This document shows, in pieces, positions 9,377 to 19,329 of a DNA stretch of 64,000 nucleotides. The stretch covers positions 344,772 through 408,771 of the forward strand of contig NZ_WURB01000003.1 of NCBI RefSeq assembly GCF_009830105.1, in the 5' to 3' direction. The notes beneath the pieces are model-generated. The model was not told the DNA's origin, made no database searches, and saw nothing but the letters and a program-made list of their open reading frames with translations. This DNA comes from Microvirga makkahensis (GTDB taxonomy: Bacteria; Pseudomonadota; Alphaproteobacteria; Rhizobiales; Beijerinckiaceae). The number at the start of each line of letters is the position of its first letter. The stretch's first letter is position 1. Made by a program: the position numbers and the translations under genes.

Positions 9377-12085
9377 TCAGGCGTCCTTCAAGCGGCTCAG
9401 CGCCTCTTCCATCTTCGCCTTACGGGCAAGAGCATCCTCGCGGCGCTCGCGCTGCTCCTCGACGACTTCTTCAGGCGCACGCTTGAGGAAGTCCGCGTTT
9501 CCGAGTTTCGCGTCGATCTTGGCCGTTTCCGCGTCGAGCTTCTGGATTTCCTTGGCGAGACGCGCCCGCTCGGCAGCGAGATCGATGACACCCTCCAGCG
9601 GCAGCGCCGCCACCTCGCCCCGGATGAGAAGCTGGATCGAGCTCTTCGGCGCGGCATCCGCGAACGCAATATCCGAGATGCGTGCGAGACGCCTCACGAT
9701 ATCGCCCCAGCGGTCGGCGCGGGCCCTCACATCCGCAGAGGACGCGATCAGCACGAGCGGAATCTGCGCACCGGCGGGCACATTGGTCTCGGAGCGGGCA
9801 GAGCGGATCTCGTTGACGAGGTCCACCACCCAGCCGATTTCGGCCTCGGCTTGGCTGTCGACGAGGTGATCGAGGTTCGACCAGGGCGCGAGAGCCAGAA
9901 TCGTCTCCCGCTTCGGCCCCTCCTGTCCTTTCACCGCCCACAGCTCTTCCGTGAGGAAGGGCATGAACGGGTGAAGCAGCTTGCAGATTTCATCGAGGAT
10001 GAACGCGATCGTGGCACGGGTCTCCGTTTTGGCCGGTGTGTCCGCGCCCTGCAGCACCGGCTTGGCGAGTTCCAGCGTCCAGTCACAGAACACGTTCCAC
10101 ACGAACCGGTAGGCCGCAAGCGCTGCCTCGTTGAAGCGATAGGCCTGAATGCCGGCCGCGACCTCGTTGATGGCCTTCGCGCATTCGCTGAGTGCCCATT
10201 TGTTGAGCGTCTCGTTCACGGTGGCAGGATCGAAGCCCTCGGCGCGCCTGCACTCGTTCATCTCGGCGAAGCGGGCCGCGTTCCAGATCTTCGTCGCGAA
10301 GTTTCGATAGCCCTCCACGCGCTGCACGGAGAGTTTGATGTCGCGTCCCTGCGCCGCCATGGCCGAGAGCGTCATGCGCAACGCGTCAGCGCCGTATTGC
10401 TCGATGACGTCGAGGGGATCGATGACGTTGCCTTTCGACTTCGACATCTTCGCGCCCTTCTCGTCGCGCACGAGGGCGTGGATATAGACCGTGTCGAACG
10501 GCACCTCGTCCATGAAGTGCAGGCCCATCATCATCATGCGGGCGACCCAGAAAAAGATGATGTCGAAGCCAGTCACCAGCGTGTTGGTCGGGTAGTAGCG
10601 CCTGAGCTCAGGCGTCTCGTCCGGCCAGCCGAGGGTGGAGAACGGCCAGAGCGCTGAGGAGAACCAAGTGTCGAGAACATCCTCGTCGCGCTTCAGGGCC
10701 ACGTCCTTGCCGAGCTTGGCGCGCGCCTCGGCCCTCGCTTCGTCCTCGGAATGCGCCACGAACACGTTGCCCTGGTCATCGTACCAGGCCGGGATCTGGT
10801 GGCCCCACCAGAGCTGGCGCGAGATGCACCACGGCTCGATATTTTCGAGCCACTGGAAGTACGTCTTCTCCCAGTTCTCAGGCACGAACTTGGTCTTGCC
10901 CTTGCGCACCGCGTCCAGCGCGCGATCCGCCAGCGGCTTCACGTTCACGTACCACTGGTCCGTGAGATACGGCTCGATGACCGCGTTGGAGCGGTCGCCA
11001 TGGGGCACCATGTGCGTGTGCGGCTCGATATGGACCAGATCCTCGCGCTCCTCGAGCATCGCTACGATGCGCTTGCGTGCCTCGAAGCGGTCGAGACCGT
11101 CGAGAGCGAGCACAGCTGTCAGGTCGTCCGTTTCACTCAGCCCTTCGAGGAAGCCTTCGTTGCCGGACAGCGCCAGCTGCGCCTCCGTGCCGAAGATGTT
11201 GATGAGCGGCAGCTTGTGACGCTTGCCGACCTCGAAGTCGTTGAAGTCATGCGCGGGCGTGATCTTCACCGCGCCGGTGCCCTTCTCGGGGTCGGAATAT
11301 TCGTCGGCCACGATGGGAATGCGCCGGCCCACCAGCGGCAGGATCGCGAACTTGCCGATAAGGTCCCTGTAGCGCTCATCCTCCGGGTGAACGGCGACGG
11401 CCACGTCCCCCAGCATGGTCTCGGGACGCGTGGTCGCGACGGTGATCGAGCGGTCGGGCGTGCCCTCGACGGCATAGCGGATATGCCAGAGATTGCCCTT
11501 CACCTCGACCTGCATCACCTCAAGATCCGAGATCGCGGTCTGGAACTTGGGGTCCCAGTTCACGAGACGCTTGTCCTTGTAGATCAGGCCCTGCCTGTAG
11601 AGATCCACGAACACCTTCAGGACTGCCTTCGACAGGCCCTCGTCCATGGTAAAACGCTCGCGCGACCAGTCGCAGGAGGCGCCCAGGCGCTTGAGCTGGC
11701 GCACGATGGTGCCGCCGGACTCCTCCTTCCACTCCCACACGCGTTTGATAAACTCCTCCCGGCCCAGCTCACGGCGATGGATCTGCTTCTCCATGAGCTT
11801 GCGCTCGACCACCATCTGGGTGGCGATGCCCGCGTGATCGGTGCCCGGTTGCCAGAGCACGTCGCGCCCCCGCATACGCTCGAAGCGGCAGAGAATGTCC
11901 TGGATCGTGTTGTTGAGGGCGTGCCCCATATGGAGGGAGCCCGTGACGTTCGGCGGCGGGATGACGATGGTATAGGGGTCCGCGCCCTTGCGATCCGGCC
12001 GACCGGCCTTGAAGGCCTCAGCCTCATCCCAGCGGGTGGCGATGCGTGCTTCGACGGAAGCGGGGTCGAACGTCTTGTCCATCAT
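9377..12085 (-). CDS. valS: Valine-tRNA ligase
   Basis: Class I aminoacyl-tRNA synthetase charging tRNA-Val, with an editing domain that removes mischarged threonine. The HIGH-type motif appears as HMGH within PPPNVTGSLHMGHAL, the KMSKS loop as KMSKSKGNV, and the C-terminal coiled coil carries the RLAKEIQKLDAETAKID heptads. About 902 residues, normal for a bacterial ValRS. I chose the ATG at 12085 (MMDKTFDP); a longer frame to 12127 adds an atypical Arg-rich head. It follows popZ by about 100 bp on the same strand, a conserved arrangement in this order. Confidence 0.95.
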   Translation of the reverse strand: MMDKTFDPASVEARIATRWDEAEAFKAGRPDRKGADPYTIVIPPPNVTGSLHMGHALNNTIQDILCRFERMRGRDVLWQPGTDHAGIATQMVVERKLMEKQIHRRELGREEFIKRVWEWKEESGGTIVRQLKRLGASCDWSRERFTMDEGLSKAVLKVFVDLYRQGLIYKDKRLVNWDPKFQTAISDLEVMQVEVKGNLWHIRYAVEGTPDRSITVATTRPETMLGDVAVAVHPEDERYRDLIGKFAILPLVGRRIPIVADEYSDPEKGTGAVKITPAHDFNDFEVGKRHKLPLINIFGTEAQLALSGNEGFLEGLSETDDLTAVLALDGLDRFEARKRIVAMLEEREDLVHIEPHTHMVPHGDRSNAVIEPYLTDQWYVNVKPLADRALDAVRKGKTKFVPENWEKTYFQWLENIEPWCISRQLWWGHQIPAWYDDQGNVFVAHSEDEARAEARAKLGKDVALKRDEDVLDTWFSSALWPFSTLGWPDETPELRRYYPTNTLVTGFDIIFFWVARMMMMGLHFMDEVPFDTVYIHALVRDEKGAKMSKSKGNVIDPLDVIEQYGADALRMTLSAMAAQGRDIKLSVQRVEGYRNFATKIWNAARFAEMNECRRAEGFDPATVNETLNKWALSECAKAINEVAAGIQAYRFNEAALAAYRFVWNVFCDWTLELAKPVLQGADTPAKTETRATIAFILDEICKLLHPFMPFLTEELWAVKGQEGPKRETILALAPWSNLDHLVDSQAEAEIGWVVDLVNEIRSARSETNVPAGAQIPLVLIASSADVRARADRWGDIVRRLARISDIAFADAAPKSSIQLLIRGEVAALPLEGVIDLAAERARLAKEIQKLDAETAKIDAKLGNADFLKRAPEEVVEEQRERREDALARKAKMEEALSRLKDA

Positions 12086-12184
12086 GATGCGATACCGGCC
12101 AGTTGGCGCGCCAAACGCGCGAAGCAAGACGGCTACAAACCGGACGGATCGAGCGAAGTCAACCGACGGACGAAAAGTTCGGGC

Positions 12185-12745
12185 TCAGCCTCGGGTCACG
12201 CGCGCGATTTCGTCCCTCACGAGGCGCTCCACGAGGGTGGGGAGATGGTCGTCGAGCCACGCCTTGAGCATGGGGCGCAGCATCTCCTTCAACAGCTCTT
12301 CCACGGTCGGCGACCGGCCTAGGGCGCGGGCGGCATCGAGGCGGCCGAAGGATTCGGCGACGGACGCCTCCGTCGAAGGGGACATCAGGGCTTCCCCCGG
12401 GCTCCGCTCGCAGGGCCGTGTGAAGGCCTGAGCCGGCTGCGGCCTTGCGGATGCGGGAGAACGGACGGCCTCTGCGGATTCATAACTCTCCGCCGGGTGC
12501 GCAGTGGAGCGCTCTCGGAAAGGATCGTCCTGGAGGAGCGGCATCTCCTCGACGGACGATCCGGGCTGTGTATCGGGATGGAGATTGCCCGTGAGGTGGC
12601 GCTCGGCGATGTCGAGCACGGTCCTCAGGGGCGACGGCTCCGACTCGCCGGAATCTGGCTCGGGGTCCTCTGAAATTATGCGGCGGATGGAAGCCAGAAT
12701 GTCCTCCATCGACGGCTCATTGACCTTCAGGTTCGTAGAACCCAT
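12185..12745 (-). CDS. popZ: PopZ-like pole-organising protein (DUF2497)
   Basis: PopZ forms a polar matrix that tethers chromosome origins and cell-cycle regulators. The product has the expected three parts: a conserved N-terminal helix (EPSMEDILASIRRIISED), a long Pro/Glu/Ser-rich disordered spacer (about 30-135), and a C-terminal oligomerisation region with PTVEELLKEMLRPMLK and LVERLVRDEIARVTRG. The ATG at 12745 has a GGTGGGG ribosome-binding site. The position between tolC and valS is the usual locus in alphaproteobacteria, which strengthens the call. Confidence 0.88.
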   Translation of the reverse strand: MGSTNLKVNEPSMEDILASIRRIISEDPEPDSGESEPSPLRTVLDIAERHLTGNLHPDTQPGSSVEEMPLLQDDPFRERSTAHPAESYESAEAVRSPASARPQPAQAFTRPCERSPGEALMSPSTEASVAESFGRLDAARALGRSPTVEELLKEMLRPMLKAWLDDHLPTLVERLVRDEIARVTRG

Positions 12746-12828
12746 AGCCCCACCCAATAAAAACGTGTTCTTAGAATTTCATTCTTGCGAATGTTCTGAG
12801 TATTTACGCAATTCTACAGAAAACAAGC

Positions 12829-12856
12829 GGGGCCAGAACTCAACTGCTCTGACCCC
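12829..12856 (-). terminator. Terminator of tolC
   Basis: GGGGTCAGA and TCTGGCCCC on the minus strand form a 9-bp stem with one mismatch, followed by a T-rich stretch (TTGTTTTCTG), directly after the tolC stop codon. Confidence 0.65.
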
Positions 12857-12864
12857 GGAACTTA

Positions 12865-14277
12865 TCAACGACCATCAGGCGTCGTAGTGCCGATCCAAAG
12901 ATCCTTGACCTGATCGTAATGGATCTTGGGGCTATAGTGATTCACCGCGAGGCCCAGAGCGCGAGACGTGAGACGTCCCATCGCGCTGACCAGCTGGTAC
13001 GACGCGACCACGCGGTCACGCTGAGCCTGGATCAGATTGACTCGGGCCGTCAGGAGTTCCTGCTGGGCGTTCAGCACGTCAAGCGTCGTCCGCTGGCCCA
13101 CGCGGGCCTCCTCGCGGACGCCGCTGAGAGCGGTCTCCGCCGCATCGATCTGAGCCTGCGCGGCCTGGATCTGCGCGCGAGCAGCCTCGACCGCACCCCA
13201 GTTCGAGACCACGGCGGCCCGCACCTGATCGCGAACCCAATCCGCCTCGAGCTGGGCCTGGCCGACCTGCTCCTTGGCCTGTCGCGTCGCGGAATAGGCC
13301 TGACCACCCTCGTAGATCGGAACCGTCAGCGTTGCCACGGCGGAAGCCTGCAGCGCCTCATCGTTGTTGGTTCGACTATCATACCGCTGGGCAACAGAAG
13401 CTGTCACACCGATTTGCGGGGCCAGATCCGCCTGCGCGATCTTCACCTGGTGCTCGGCCGCATCGACCTGATGCTGGGCTGCCTTGATCGCCGGATGCTC
13501 TCCGAATGCGATCTTGAGAGCCGCGTTGAGCGAACCAGGGGTCAGCTTGTCGAGCGGACGCCCGGGGGCCAGTTGCCGAGGCTCCACGCCGACATATTGA
13601 CGGTACCGCGCGATACTGGCCCGCAGAGTGGCCTCGGCCCGGCTCGCTTCGGAGCGCGCCGCTGCCAGGCGCGATTCAGCCTGAGCCACGTCCGTACGGG
13701 TCACTTCGCCCACGTTGAAGCGGTCCTGGGTCTGGCGCAGCTGCTCGTCGATCACCTCGACGTTGTTGCGCTGCAGATCGAGGATCGCCGTGTCGCGCAG
13801 CACATCCATGTAGGCGGTGGCCGCGTTGACGAGAATGTCCTGCTCCGTGGTGTTGAGCCCCTCGCGGGCCGCGAGGACGCCCGATTCCGCCCGGCGCACG
13901 GCATTGTCCGTCCGGAAACCATCGAAGATCGTTTGGCTGAGCTCCACACCGTACCCACGGGGGGTAAGCCGCGTGATGGACTCGCCTCCGCCGAAAATGG
14001 TTTCCGGCTGACGGTCGTCGTACTTGGAAAAGGTGCGGCCGATATCCGCGCTTGCGCTAATCCGAGGGCGGTAGCCCGACTTCGCCTGCGCGACGTTTTC
14101 GTCCGTCGCGCGAACGCCGGCGCGTTCAGCGTTCAGATTGGGGTTGTTGCCATAAGCCTTGGCCAGGGCGCTTTCCAGCGTCTCGGCCGAAACGCCGCCC
14201 GCGCTCGCAAGAACGAGCACGGAAGCCATGGCTCCCAGGAGCATGCGATACTGTTTACTGGATTGCTTCCCGCTCAC
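12865..14277 (-). CDS. tolC: TolC family outer-membrane channel of type I secretion or efflux
   Basis: An outer-membrane trimer subunit forming the exit duct for type I secretion and RND or ABC efflux. The mature protein has two TolC repeats of long helices plus short beta strands, with the family start ETLESALAKAYGNNPNL and repeated Gln/Ala-rich coiled-coil segments. I chose the GTG at 14277: it has an AGG-containing ribosome-binding site and gives a signal peptide with a basic n-region (KQSSKQYR) before LLGAMASVLVLAS. An ATG at 14244 would remove that basic part. No HlyD or ABC gene adjoins, so this is a good candidate partner for the RTX secretion genes elsewhere in the window. Confidence 0.9.
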   Translation of the reverse strand: MSGKQSSKQYRMLLGAMASVLVLASAGGVSAETLESALAKAYGNNPNLNAERAGVRATDENVAQAKSGYRPRISASADIGRTFSKYDDRQPETIFGGGESITRLTPRGYGVELSQTIFDGFRTDNAVRRAESGVLAAREGLNTTEQDILVNAATAYMDVLRDTAILDLQRNNVEVIDEQLRQTQDRFNVGEVTRTDVAQAESRLAAARSEASRAEATLRASIARYRQYVGVEPRQLAPGRPLDKLTPGSLNAALKIAFGEHPAIKAAQHQVDAAEHQVKIAQADLAPQIGVTASVAQRYDSRTNNDEALQASAVATLTVPIYEGGQAYSATRQAKEQVGQAQLEADWVRDQVRAAVVSNWGAVEAARAQIQAAQAQIDAAETALSGVREEARVGQRTTLDVLNAQQELLTARVNLIQAQRDRVVASYQLVSAMGRLTSRALGLAVNHYSPKIHYDQVKDLWIGTTTPDGR

Positions 14278-14476
14278 GCTCACCTGCCTAACGACCCAAA
14301 TACCAACAACTCGTGATCGAAACCGATTCACAAGATCCACATCGTTCAAAGCGCAACAATACCCATCACGGATGAGTCGGCAACAAGGCGCTTACCGCTC
14401 CAGCATTTTAGCGGAGAGGTGGCGCAAAAAAGCGACACCTTTCGCGAACGATAGTGAGGATTTAGAAAGGAAGGGC

Positions 14477-15139
14477 TCAGAACGTGAAGCCCGGCTCCTG
14501 AACGAAGGGCGCGAGCAAGGGGGCCGCCGCATCGAACAGAGCCCGCTCACCGAAGGCATCGCCGGAACGCACATAGAGCGTTGCCCGCGCCGCACGTCCA
14601 CGACCCTTCACGCAAACCAGACGTCCGCCGTCGGCAAGCTGCCGCAGAAGCGCTTCCGGACGCAGATCGACAGCGCCATTGATGACGATGACGTCATAGG
14701 GGGCGTTCCCCGCATGGCCCTCATCGAGGGCACCCGTCACAACCTGGACGCTGCCAGCGCCGGCAGCCGCGAGGCTTCTCCTGGCCTCGGCAGCGAGGGC
14801 CTCGTCCGACTCCAGCGCCGTGACCTGGGCGCCGAGTTCGTGGAGCACGGCAGAGGCATAGCCGCGCCCAGCGGCCACATCCAGCGCCTTCTCCCCACGC
14901 TCAACGCCCAGAGCCTGAATCATGCGGCCAAGGTTCATCGGAGAAAGCATGAAGCGGCGGGCAGGGCCGTCGCCGACCAGGATATCCTGGTCGATATAGG
15001 CAAGCTCCTCACGGCCGGGGAGAACGAACTTCTCGCGCGCAACGCTACCCATCGCGTCGAGCAGCGGAATGTCGTTCACATCGAAAGTGCGCAGCTGGCT
15101 ATCAACCATCATCCGGCGCGCTTGCGAGAAATCGACCAT
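14477..15139 (-). CDS. pcm: Protein-L-isoaspartate O-methyltransferase family protein
   Basis: A SAM-dependent methyltransferase of the family that repairs isoaspartyl damage. Starting at the ATG at 15139 the protein opens MVDFSQARRMMVDSQL, as in alphaproteobacterial homologues, then shows motif I LDVAAGRGYASAVL and the acidic strand VTALESDE. Length about 220 residues. The alphaproteobacterial branch is distant from E. coli Pcm, so repair activity is presumed. It lies upstream of tolC on the same strand, a common neighbour pair. Confidence 0.85.
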   Translation of the reverse strand: MVDFSQARRMMVDSQLRTFDVNDIPLLDAMGSVAREKFVLPGREELAYIDQDILVGDGPARRFMLSPMNLGRMIQALGVERGEKALDVAAGRGYASAVLHELGAQVTALESDEALAAEARRSLAAAGAGSVQVVTGALDEGHAGNAPYDVIVINGAVDLRPEALLRQLADGGRLVCVKGRGRAARATLYVRSGDAFGERALFDAAAPLLAPFVQEPGFTF

Positions 15140-15163
15140 AAAGATTGCCTCAGAAATTCGACT

Positions 15164-15237
15164 TGGAGGCCTCGCCCGGAATCGAACCGGGGTGCAAGGA
15201 TTTGCAGTCCTCTGCGTAACCACTCCGCCACGAGGCC
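15164..15237 (-). tRNA. tRNA-Cys (GCA)
   Basis: A 74-nt cloverleaf including an encoded CCA. The acceptor arms GGCCTCG and CGAGGCC pair perfectly, the T-arm contains GGTTCGATTCC, and the anticodon loop CTGCAAA has anticodon GCA. Confidence 0.95.
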
Positions 15238-15435
15238 ATCCGGGGCGTACCGCGAACGCGGCGGGAGCCTCATAGCAAGCCCCCCTCCAAAGAGCAACAG
15301 CCTGTTTTGCAAGATCGCTGACGAAAGGGGCTTGCAACCGCCGAAACCCGTGTTATATGCCACCCACCGTCGCCGAACGGCACTGCTCAGGCAGCCCCGG
15401 CGAAGAGAGGCAACGCCTCTGAAGGTATGGCTTAT

Positions 15436-15510
15436 TCCGGCGTGGCGCAGCGGTAGCGCAGCGGACTGTTAATCCGTTGGTCGTAGGTTCGAATCCTACC
15501 GCCGGAGCCA
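15436..15510 (+). tRNA. tRNA-Asn (GTT)
   Basis: A 75-nt cloverleaf with encoded CCA. Acceptor arms TCCGGCG and CGCCGGA pair, the T-arm contains GGTTCGAATCC and the anticodon loop CTGTTAA gives anticodon GTT. Its 3' 49 bases are repeated exactly 406 bp downstream. Confidence 0.95.
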
Positions 15511-15512
15511 AC
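15462..15512 (+). repeat. Direct repeat copy 1 (3' part of tRNA-Asn), candidate att site
   Basis: This 51-bp stretch, from the anticodon stem to two bases past CCA, is identical to 15868-15918. Use of a tRNA 3' end as integration site is typical of phages and integrative elements. Confidence 0.8.
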
Positions 15513-15867
15513 CTCAAACCCTTACGCAGCAAGGCTTTCAGGGGTTTGCAATCTCTCCGCAAAAGTCGAACTTTCGTGGTTCAGACGGTTCAGTTTTGGT
15601 TCAGTGAATCTGCGCCGTATTTGCGTCAACGGATAAACCATCCGTTTAAATCCGGTCCCACATCCGTTGAAACAATGGCTCGACATTAGTTACGCTGATG
15701 GAAATACTGCGCCAACCGTGAAGGTTACGCTGGCGCAGTATATGCGCTGAGCACTGGGTAAGCCTAGGGCTAAGAACAGCTAGACACAGGCTAAGACTGT
15801 GGCCGCTGCTCAAAGTACGACTGTTATTAACTGAACCTCGCAGCCCTAAGCGCAGCAAGAGGTTAGC
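15513..15867. other. Segment between the tRNA-Asn repeats, probable remnant of an integrated element
   Basis: The 355 bases bounded by the two repeats contain no recognisable gene and no integrase. They hold short repeated motifs such as GGTTCAG (near 15580 and 15597) and CGCAGCAAG (near both ends), the sort of arm-type repeats found next to att sites. I infer an element that has lost its cargo. Confidence 0.5.
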
Positions 15868-15918
15868 CGGACTGTTAATCCGTTGGTCGTAGGTTCGAAT
15901 CCTACCGCCGGAGCCAAC
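15868..15918 (+). repeat. Direct repeat copy 2 (tRNA-Asn fragment), candidate att site
   Basis: Exact 51-bp duplicate of the tRNA-Asn 3' part. It lacks the 5' acceptor strand and D-arm, so it cannot fold into a tRNA; it marks the far end of the putative insertion. Confidence 0.8.
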
Positions 15919-16045
15919 TTCCTCTCAGATAAGACTGCTTTACGAGGTGTCCCGGCTCTTCCTGTCGCGGGGTCGCCTTCATGTTGCATAGCCTTCCCAA
16001 GCGTAGCCCTAGCCTGCTCGTGCTGTGGAGTAACGGCGGAGCCTT

Positions 16046-17215
16046 CCCATCCTTTTCCGGCTTTGGGACGATCACCGCCTGGGCGACGCCCCTGCCATCG
16101 TCGCCGTCCTGGAGACGAACGCACCGATTCTGTGTCTCCGCCGTCGCGGGGGAATCAGCCGACGGCCTGCGCCTGCTGGGCAGTGCGGCCCGCTGGCGGC
16201 TTCACAACTGGCTTCAGGCTCTCGACGAATCCCCGCAGAGGGCAGGCTCGCGCCTTCTCCTGCTGCCCGGCACATCCGCAGAGCCATCAAGGCCGCGCTC
16301 TCCGCCACCGGAGCGCAAGCCGTTTTCTGGAATCACCGCTACGGCGGCGCCGAAATCGCCCTCGACAGCGCGTCAAGAAGCGCCTGACGCGGCGGGGCAT
16401 CAGGGTTCGAAGCCTAATGGGCGGCTTCGTCACGAGCGCTGGCAGGTGGTCGACTGGTCCGGAAGGCCGTTCCACGTTTTCACGTCCAATCTTCGTGCGG
16501 ACATGGCACGGCCTGTCGAGGCTCATCGCCCTGCCCCGTAACGATTCCCGGCGCCAACTGACCTCTGGAGATCCTCGCAGCAGCCTCGGGCTCGGCAATC
16601 TGAGGCCGAAACCCACGAATCCCGATTGGGATTCGTAGATCGGCCGCACATGGCAGCCGGGCGGAAGCGCCGCCCAGGACAGGCTCCGGAATTTCTCGGA
16701 CGATCCTTCCAGGCTATTCGCAGAGATGGGACGCCCCCGGCAAGGAGACGACATCACATCTCTCCTCGCATCTGAGATTCGGTGAGATCAGCCCGCGTCA
16801 GGTGTGGCACGCCATACAAGATCTCGTTGCCGAGCGCCCCGCGCCGTTGCGGGACGCGCTGAAGTTTCTGAGCGAGGTGGTCTGGCGCAATTTTAACCAC
16901 CAGCTTTTGCACACTTACCCACACCTGCCGGAAGAATCCAACGCACCGCGCTTCGAAAAATTTTTCTGTTAGAACAATCCGCAAGATCTGAATGCCTTGC
17001 GGACGGGGCTGAGGGAGTATCCCATCGTCGATGCCGGCATGGGCCAGCTGCGGCACACGGGCTGGATGCACGATCGCGAGCGCATGATCGCTGCATCCTT
17101 CCTCGTGAAGCATGTGCTCACTGATCGGCGACAGGGGGACGAGTGGTTCTGGGATATGCTGAGGGATGCGGCCCCGCGAGCAATGCCTTCGGCTGGCAAT
17201 GGGTCGCAGGTGCCG
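16046..17215 (+). pseudogene. phrB: Decayed DNA photolyase (cryptochrome/photolyase family)
   Basis: Photolyase signatures appear in order along the plus strand but in changing frames: RLGDAPAIVAVLETNAPIL (near 16078), AVFWNHRYGGAEIALDSA (near 16318), RFGEISPRQVWHA (near 16781), LREYPIVDAGMGQLRHTGW (near 17010), RMIAASFLVKHVLTD (near 17082), GDEWFWDML (near 17137), then SNAFGWQWVAGAG after another frame change (near 17179). In-frame stops occur at 16636 and 16969 and at least three frameshifts are needed. The 3' end stops soon after the FAD-binding core, where the C-terminal part should follow. It cannot encode a working enzyme. Confidence 0.85.
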
Positions 17216-17370
17216 GCTCCCATCGTGCAGCACGGCCAGGCGCGAGCGGGCACTGTTTGCCTTCTGGAATCCGAGGGACTCCGACCATCAGACCAAGGGA
17301 GCGGCTTGACCCATCGCACGGCTTGCCGTCAGCATCGGACTCCCGTGCAGAAATGCTCCTGCCCTTCGGA

Positions 17371-18099
17371 ATGACCATGACAGCCACTGCCCTTCTGTTT
17401 CGTGATGATGCCTATGCCCGTTCCTGCACGGCAACCGTGCTCGATGTGACGCCCGAAGGTGGCGTCGTTCTCGACCGCACGGTGTTCTATGCCCAGGGCG
17501 GCGGGCAGCCAGGCGATGTCGGCGTGATCGTGCGCACCAACGGCGAAAGGATCGACGTCACCAACACGGTCTATGGCCCTGACCGGACGCAGATTGTCCA
17601 TCTCGCCGGCGCAGAAGCCGCCTCCCGCTTGGCTCCCGGAGAAAGCATCGAGTTGCAGCTCGATTGGGAGCGCCGGTTCAAAAGAATGCGGGTTCACACC
17701 GCCCTTCATCTCTTGAGCGTCGTCTTGCCGTACCCGGTCACGGGCGGTGCGATTGGCGACGGCGACGGGCGGCTCGATTTCGACATTCCCGACGCAGGTC
17801 TAGACAAGGCCGAGTTGACCGACAAGCTGAACGCGTTGATTGCGCGCGACGCCCCCGTCACCGAGCGCTGGATCACGGACGAAGAGCTCGACGCCAATCC
17901 GAGTCTCGTCAAGACGATGTCCGTGAAGCCGCCGCGGGGATCCGGCCGGGTCCGCCTGGTGGAAATAGAAGGTATCGACCTGCAGCCCTGCGGCGGAACC
18001 CACGTGCGCCACACGCGCGAGATCGGTCGGGCCGCCGTTACCGACATCGAGAAAAAGGGCAAGCAGAACCGCCGCGTCCGCCTGTCCCTGGTCGGCTGA
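17371..18099 (+). CDS. Alanyl-tRNA editing protein (AlaX-like)
   Basis: A free-standing trans-editing protein that hydrolyses mischarged Ser-tRNA-Ala or Gly-tRNA-Ala. It is homologous to the editing domain of AlaRS: the zinc ligands are visible as HTALH and in the CGGTHV motif, and GGGQPGDVG is the conserved Gly-rich turn. About 242 residues, the size of AlaX-M/II proteins. The start is uncertain between ATG 17371 and ATG 17377. It lies 40 bp upstream of sseA on the same strand, so the two may share a transcript. Confidence 0.88.
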   Translation: MTMTATALLFRDDAYARSCTATVLDVTPEGGVVLDRTVFYAQGGGQPGDVGVIVRTNGERIDVTNTVYGPDRTQIVHLAGAEAASRLAPGESIELQLDWERRFKRMRVHTALHLLSVVLPYPVTGGAIGDGDGRLDFDIPDAGLDKAELTDKLNALIARDAPVTERWITDEELDANPSLVKTMSVKPPRGSGRVRLVEIEGIDLQPCGGTHVRHTREIGRAAVTDIEKKGKQNRRVRLSLVG

Positions 18100-18140
18100 T
18101 ACGCTATTTGAGCGTCCACATGATCGCCAGGAGTACTCCC

Positions 18141-18995
18141 ATGTCCCAACCCTTCGTTTCATCCGAACGACTGCAGGAGCACCTCGATGATCCGAACATC
18201 GTGATTCTCGACGGCTCCTGGTATCTGCCGGCCCTGAACAGGGATCCGCAAGCCGAGTTTCTGGCGGGGCATATCCCCGGTGCGGTGCGCTTCGACATCG
18301 AAACGGTCAAGGATACCTCATCGTCCCTGCCCCATATGCTCCCCTCGCCGCAGGAATTCGCAAAGGCAGCGGGGAATCTCGGGATCAGTGAAGACATGAC
18401 CATTGTCGCCTACGACGGCATCGGCCTGTATTCCGCTCCCCGGGTGCGCTGGATGTTCCAGGTTTTCGGAGCGCGCCGGGTCTTCATTCTCGAAGGAGGC
18501 TTCCCAGCCTGGAAGGCGGAGGGCCGCCCTGTCGAGACGGGGCCTGAGAAACCCCGCTCTCCTCGGACGTTCACGCCCTCCTTCAATGCTGCGGCCGTTG
18601 CGAATGCCGCCCTCGTTCAGAATGCGATCCTGTCGAACTCCGCCCAAGTGGTCGATGCGCGGGCCGCCGACCGGTTCAGAGGCGAGGTCCCCGAGCCGCG
18701 ACCGGGCCTCCGGTCAGGTCACATTCCGGGAAGCCTCAACCTTCCCTGGAGCGAGATCGTGGAGAACGGCCGTCTCAAGGACAAGGCCAGCCTTATGCAG
18801 GCTGTCAAAGAGGCGGGGCTGGATCTCGACCGCCCCATCATCGCCAGTTGCGGCTCCGGCGTTTCGGCCGCAGTCCTCTCAGTCGCCTTCGAAACCCTGG
18901 GTCATCCCACGAGGGCCATTTACGACGGCTCCTGGTCCGAATGGGGTGCCCGGGAGGATCTTCCGGTTGAAACAGGCCCGGCAAGGAAGGGATAG
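18141..18995 (+). CDS. sseA: 3-mercaptopyruvate sulfurtransferase
   Basis: A two-domain rhodanese that moves sulfur from 3-mercaptopyruvate to thiol acceptors or cyanide. The catalytic domain is the second one, with active-site loop CGSGVSA; the CGSGV form favours mercaptopyruvate over thiosulfate. The inactive first domain has [10 protein letters not shown] and AYDG. The ATG at 18141 follows AGGAG by 7 nt. 284 residues, the usual size. Confidence 0.92.
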   Translation: MSQPFVSSERLQEHLDDPNIVILDGSWYLPALNRDPQAEFLAGHIPGAVRFDIETVKDTSSSLPHMLPSPQEFAKAAGNLGISEDMTIVAYDGIGLYSAPRVRWMFQVFGARRVFILEGGFPAWKAEGRPVETGPEKPRSPRTFTPSFNAAAVANAALVQNAILSNSAQVVDARAADRFRGEVPEPRPGLRSGHIPGSLNLPWSEIVENGRLKDKASLMQAVKEAGLDLDRPIIASCGSGVSAAVLSVAFETLGHPTRAIYDGSWSEWGAREDLPVETGPARKG

Positions 18996-19329
18996 TGCGT
19001 CCGGCCCATTGATCACGGCGGTTTTCGGGATGGGCTTTATCGCACGCCGATCAGGAGCACCCGACTTGCGGCGGAAGCGGGGATTGAGGGCGCGACCGAA
19101 ACGTCCGCGCGCTTTGGCGGCTCCAGAGAGGACGACAGCCGCACAGCATACCGACGGGCTCGTCCGGTCCCTTCGGCGGGTCACTCACGGCGGCCCTTCG
19201 GCATCGGGATCTGCGGCACCCCGCCTCTGCTCCGCTCTTTGAAGAGCGCATGGTGCGGATTGAGCGACCTCGCAGCCGGTCGCCCTGGCCCTTTCCCCAA
19301 GGGAATGAAAAGCTCGCGGATAAATAAAA
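18996..19329. other. Intergenic region between sseA and aapP
   Basis: The 3' ends of two convergent transcripts meet here. I see no credible gene; open frames on both strands are Arg- and Pro-rich without domain likeness. The aapP terminator closes the right side. Confidence 0.5.

Noticed and set aside
14159..15472. A 437-codon plus-strand open frame across tolC, pcm and a tRNA
   Set aside because: It crosses tRNA-Cys and is antisense to two recognised genes.
15883..16638. A 251-codon plus-strand open frame starting inside the second tRNA-Asn repeat
   Set aside because: It reads over the tRNA fragment and then across the decayed photolyase in changing frames; only patches resemble photolyase, so the region is a pseudogene.
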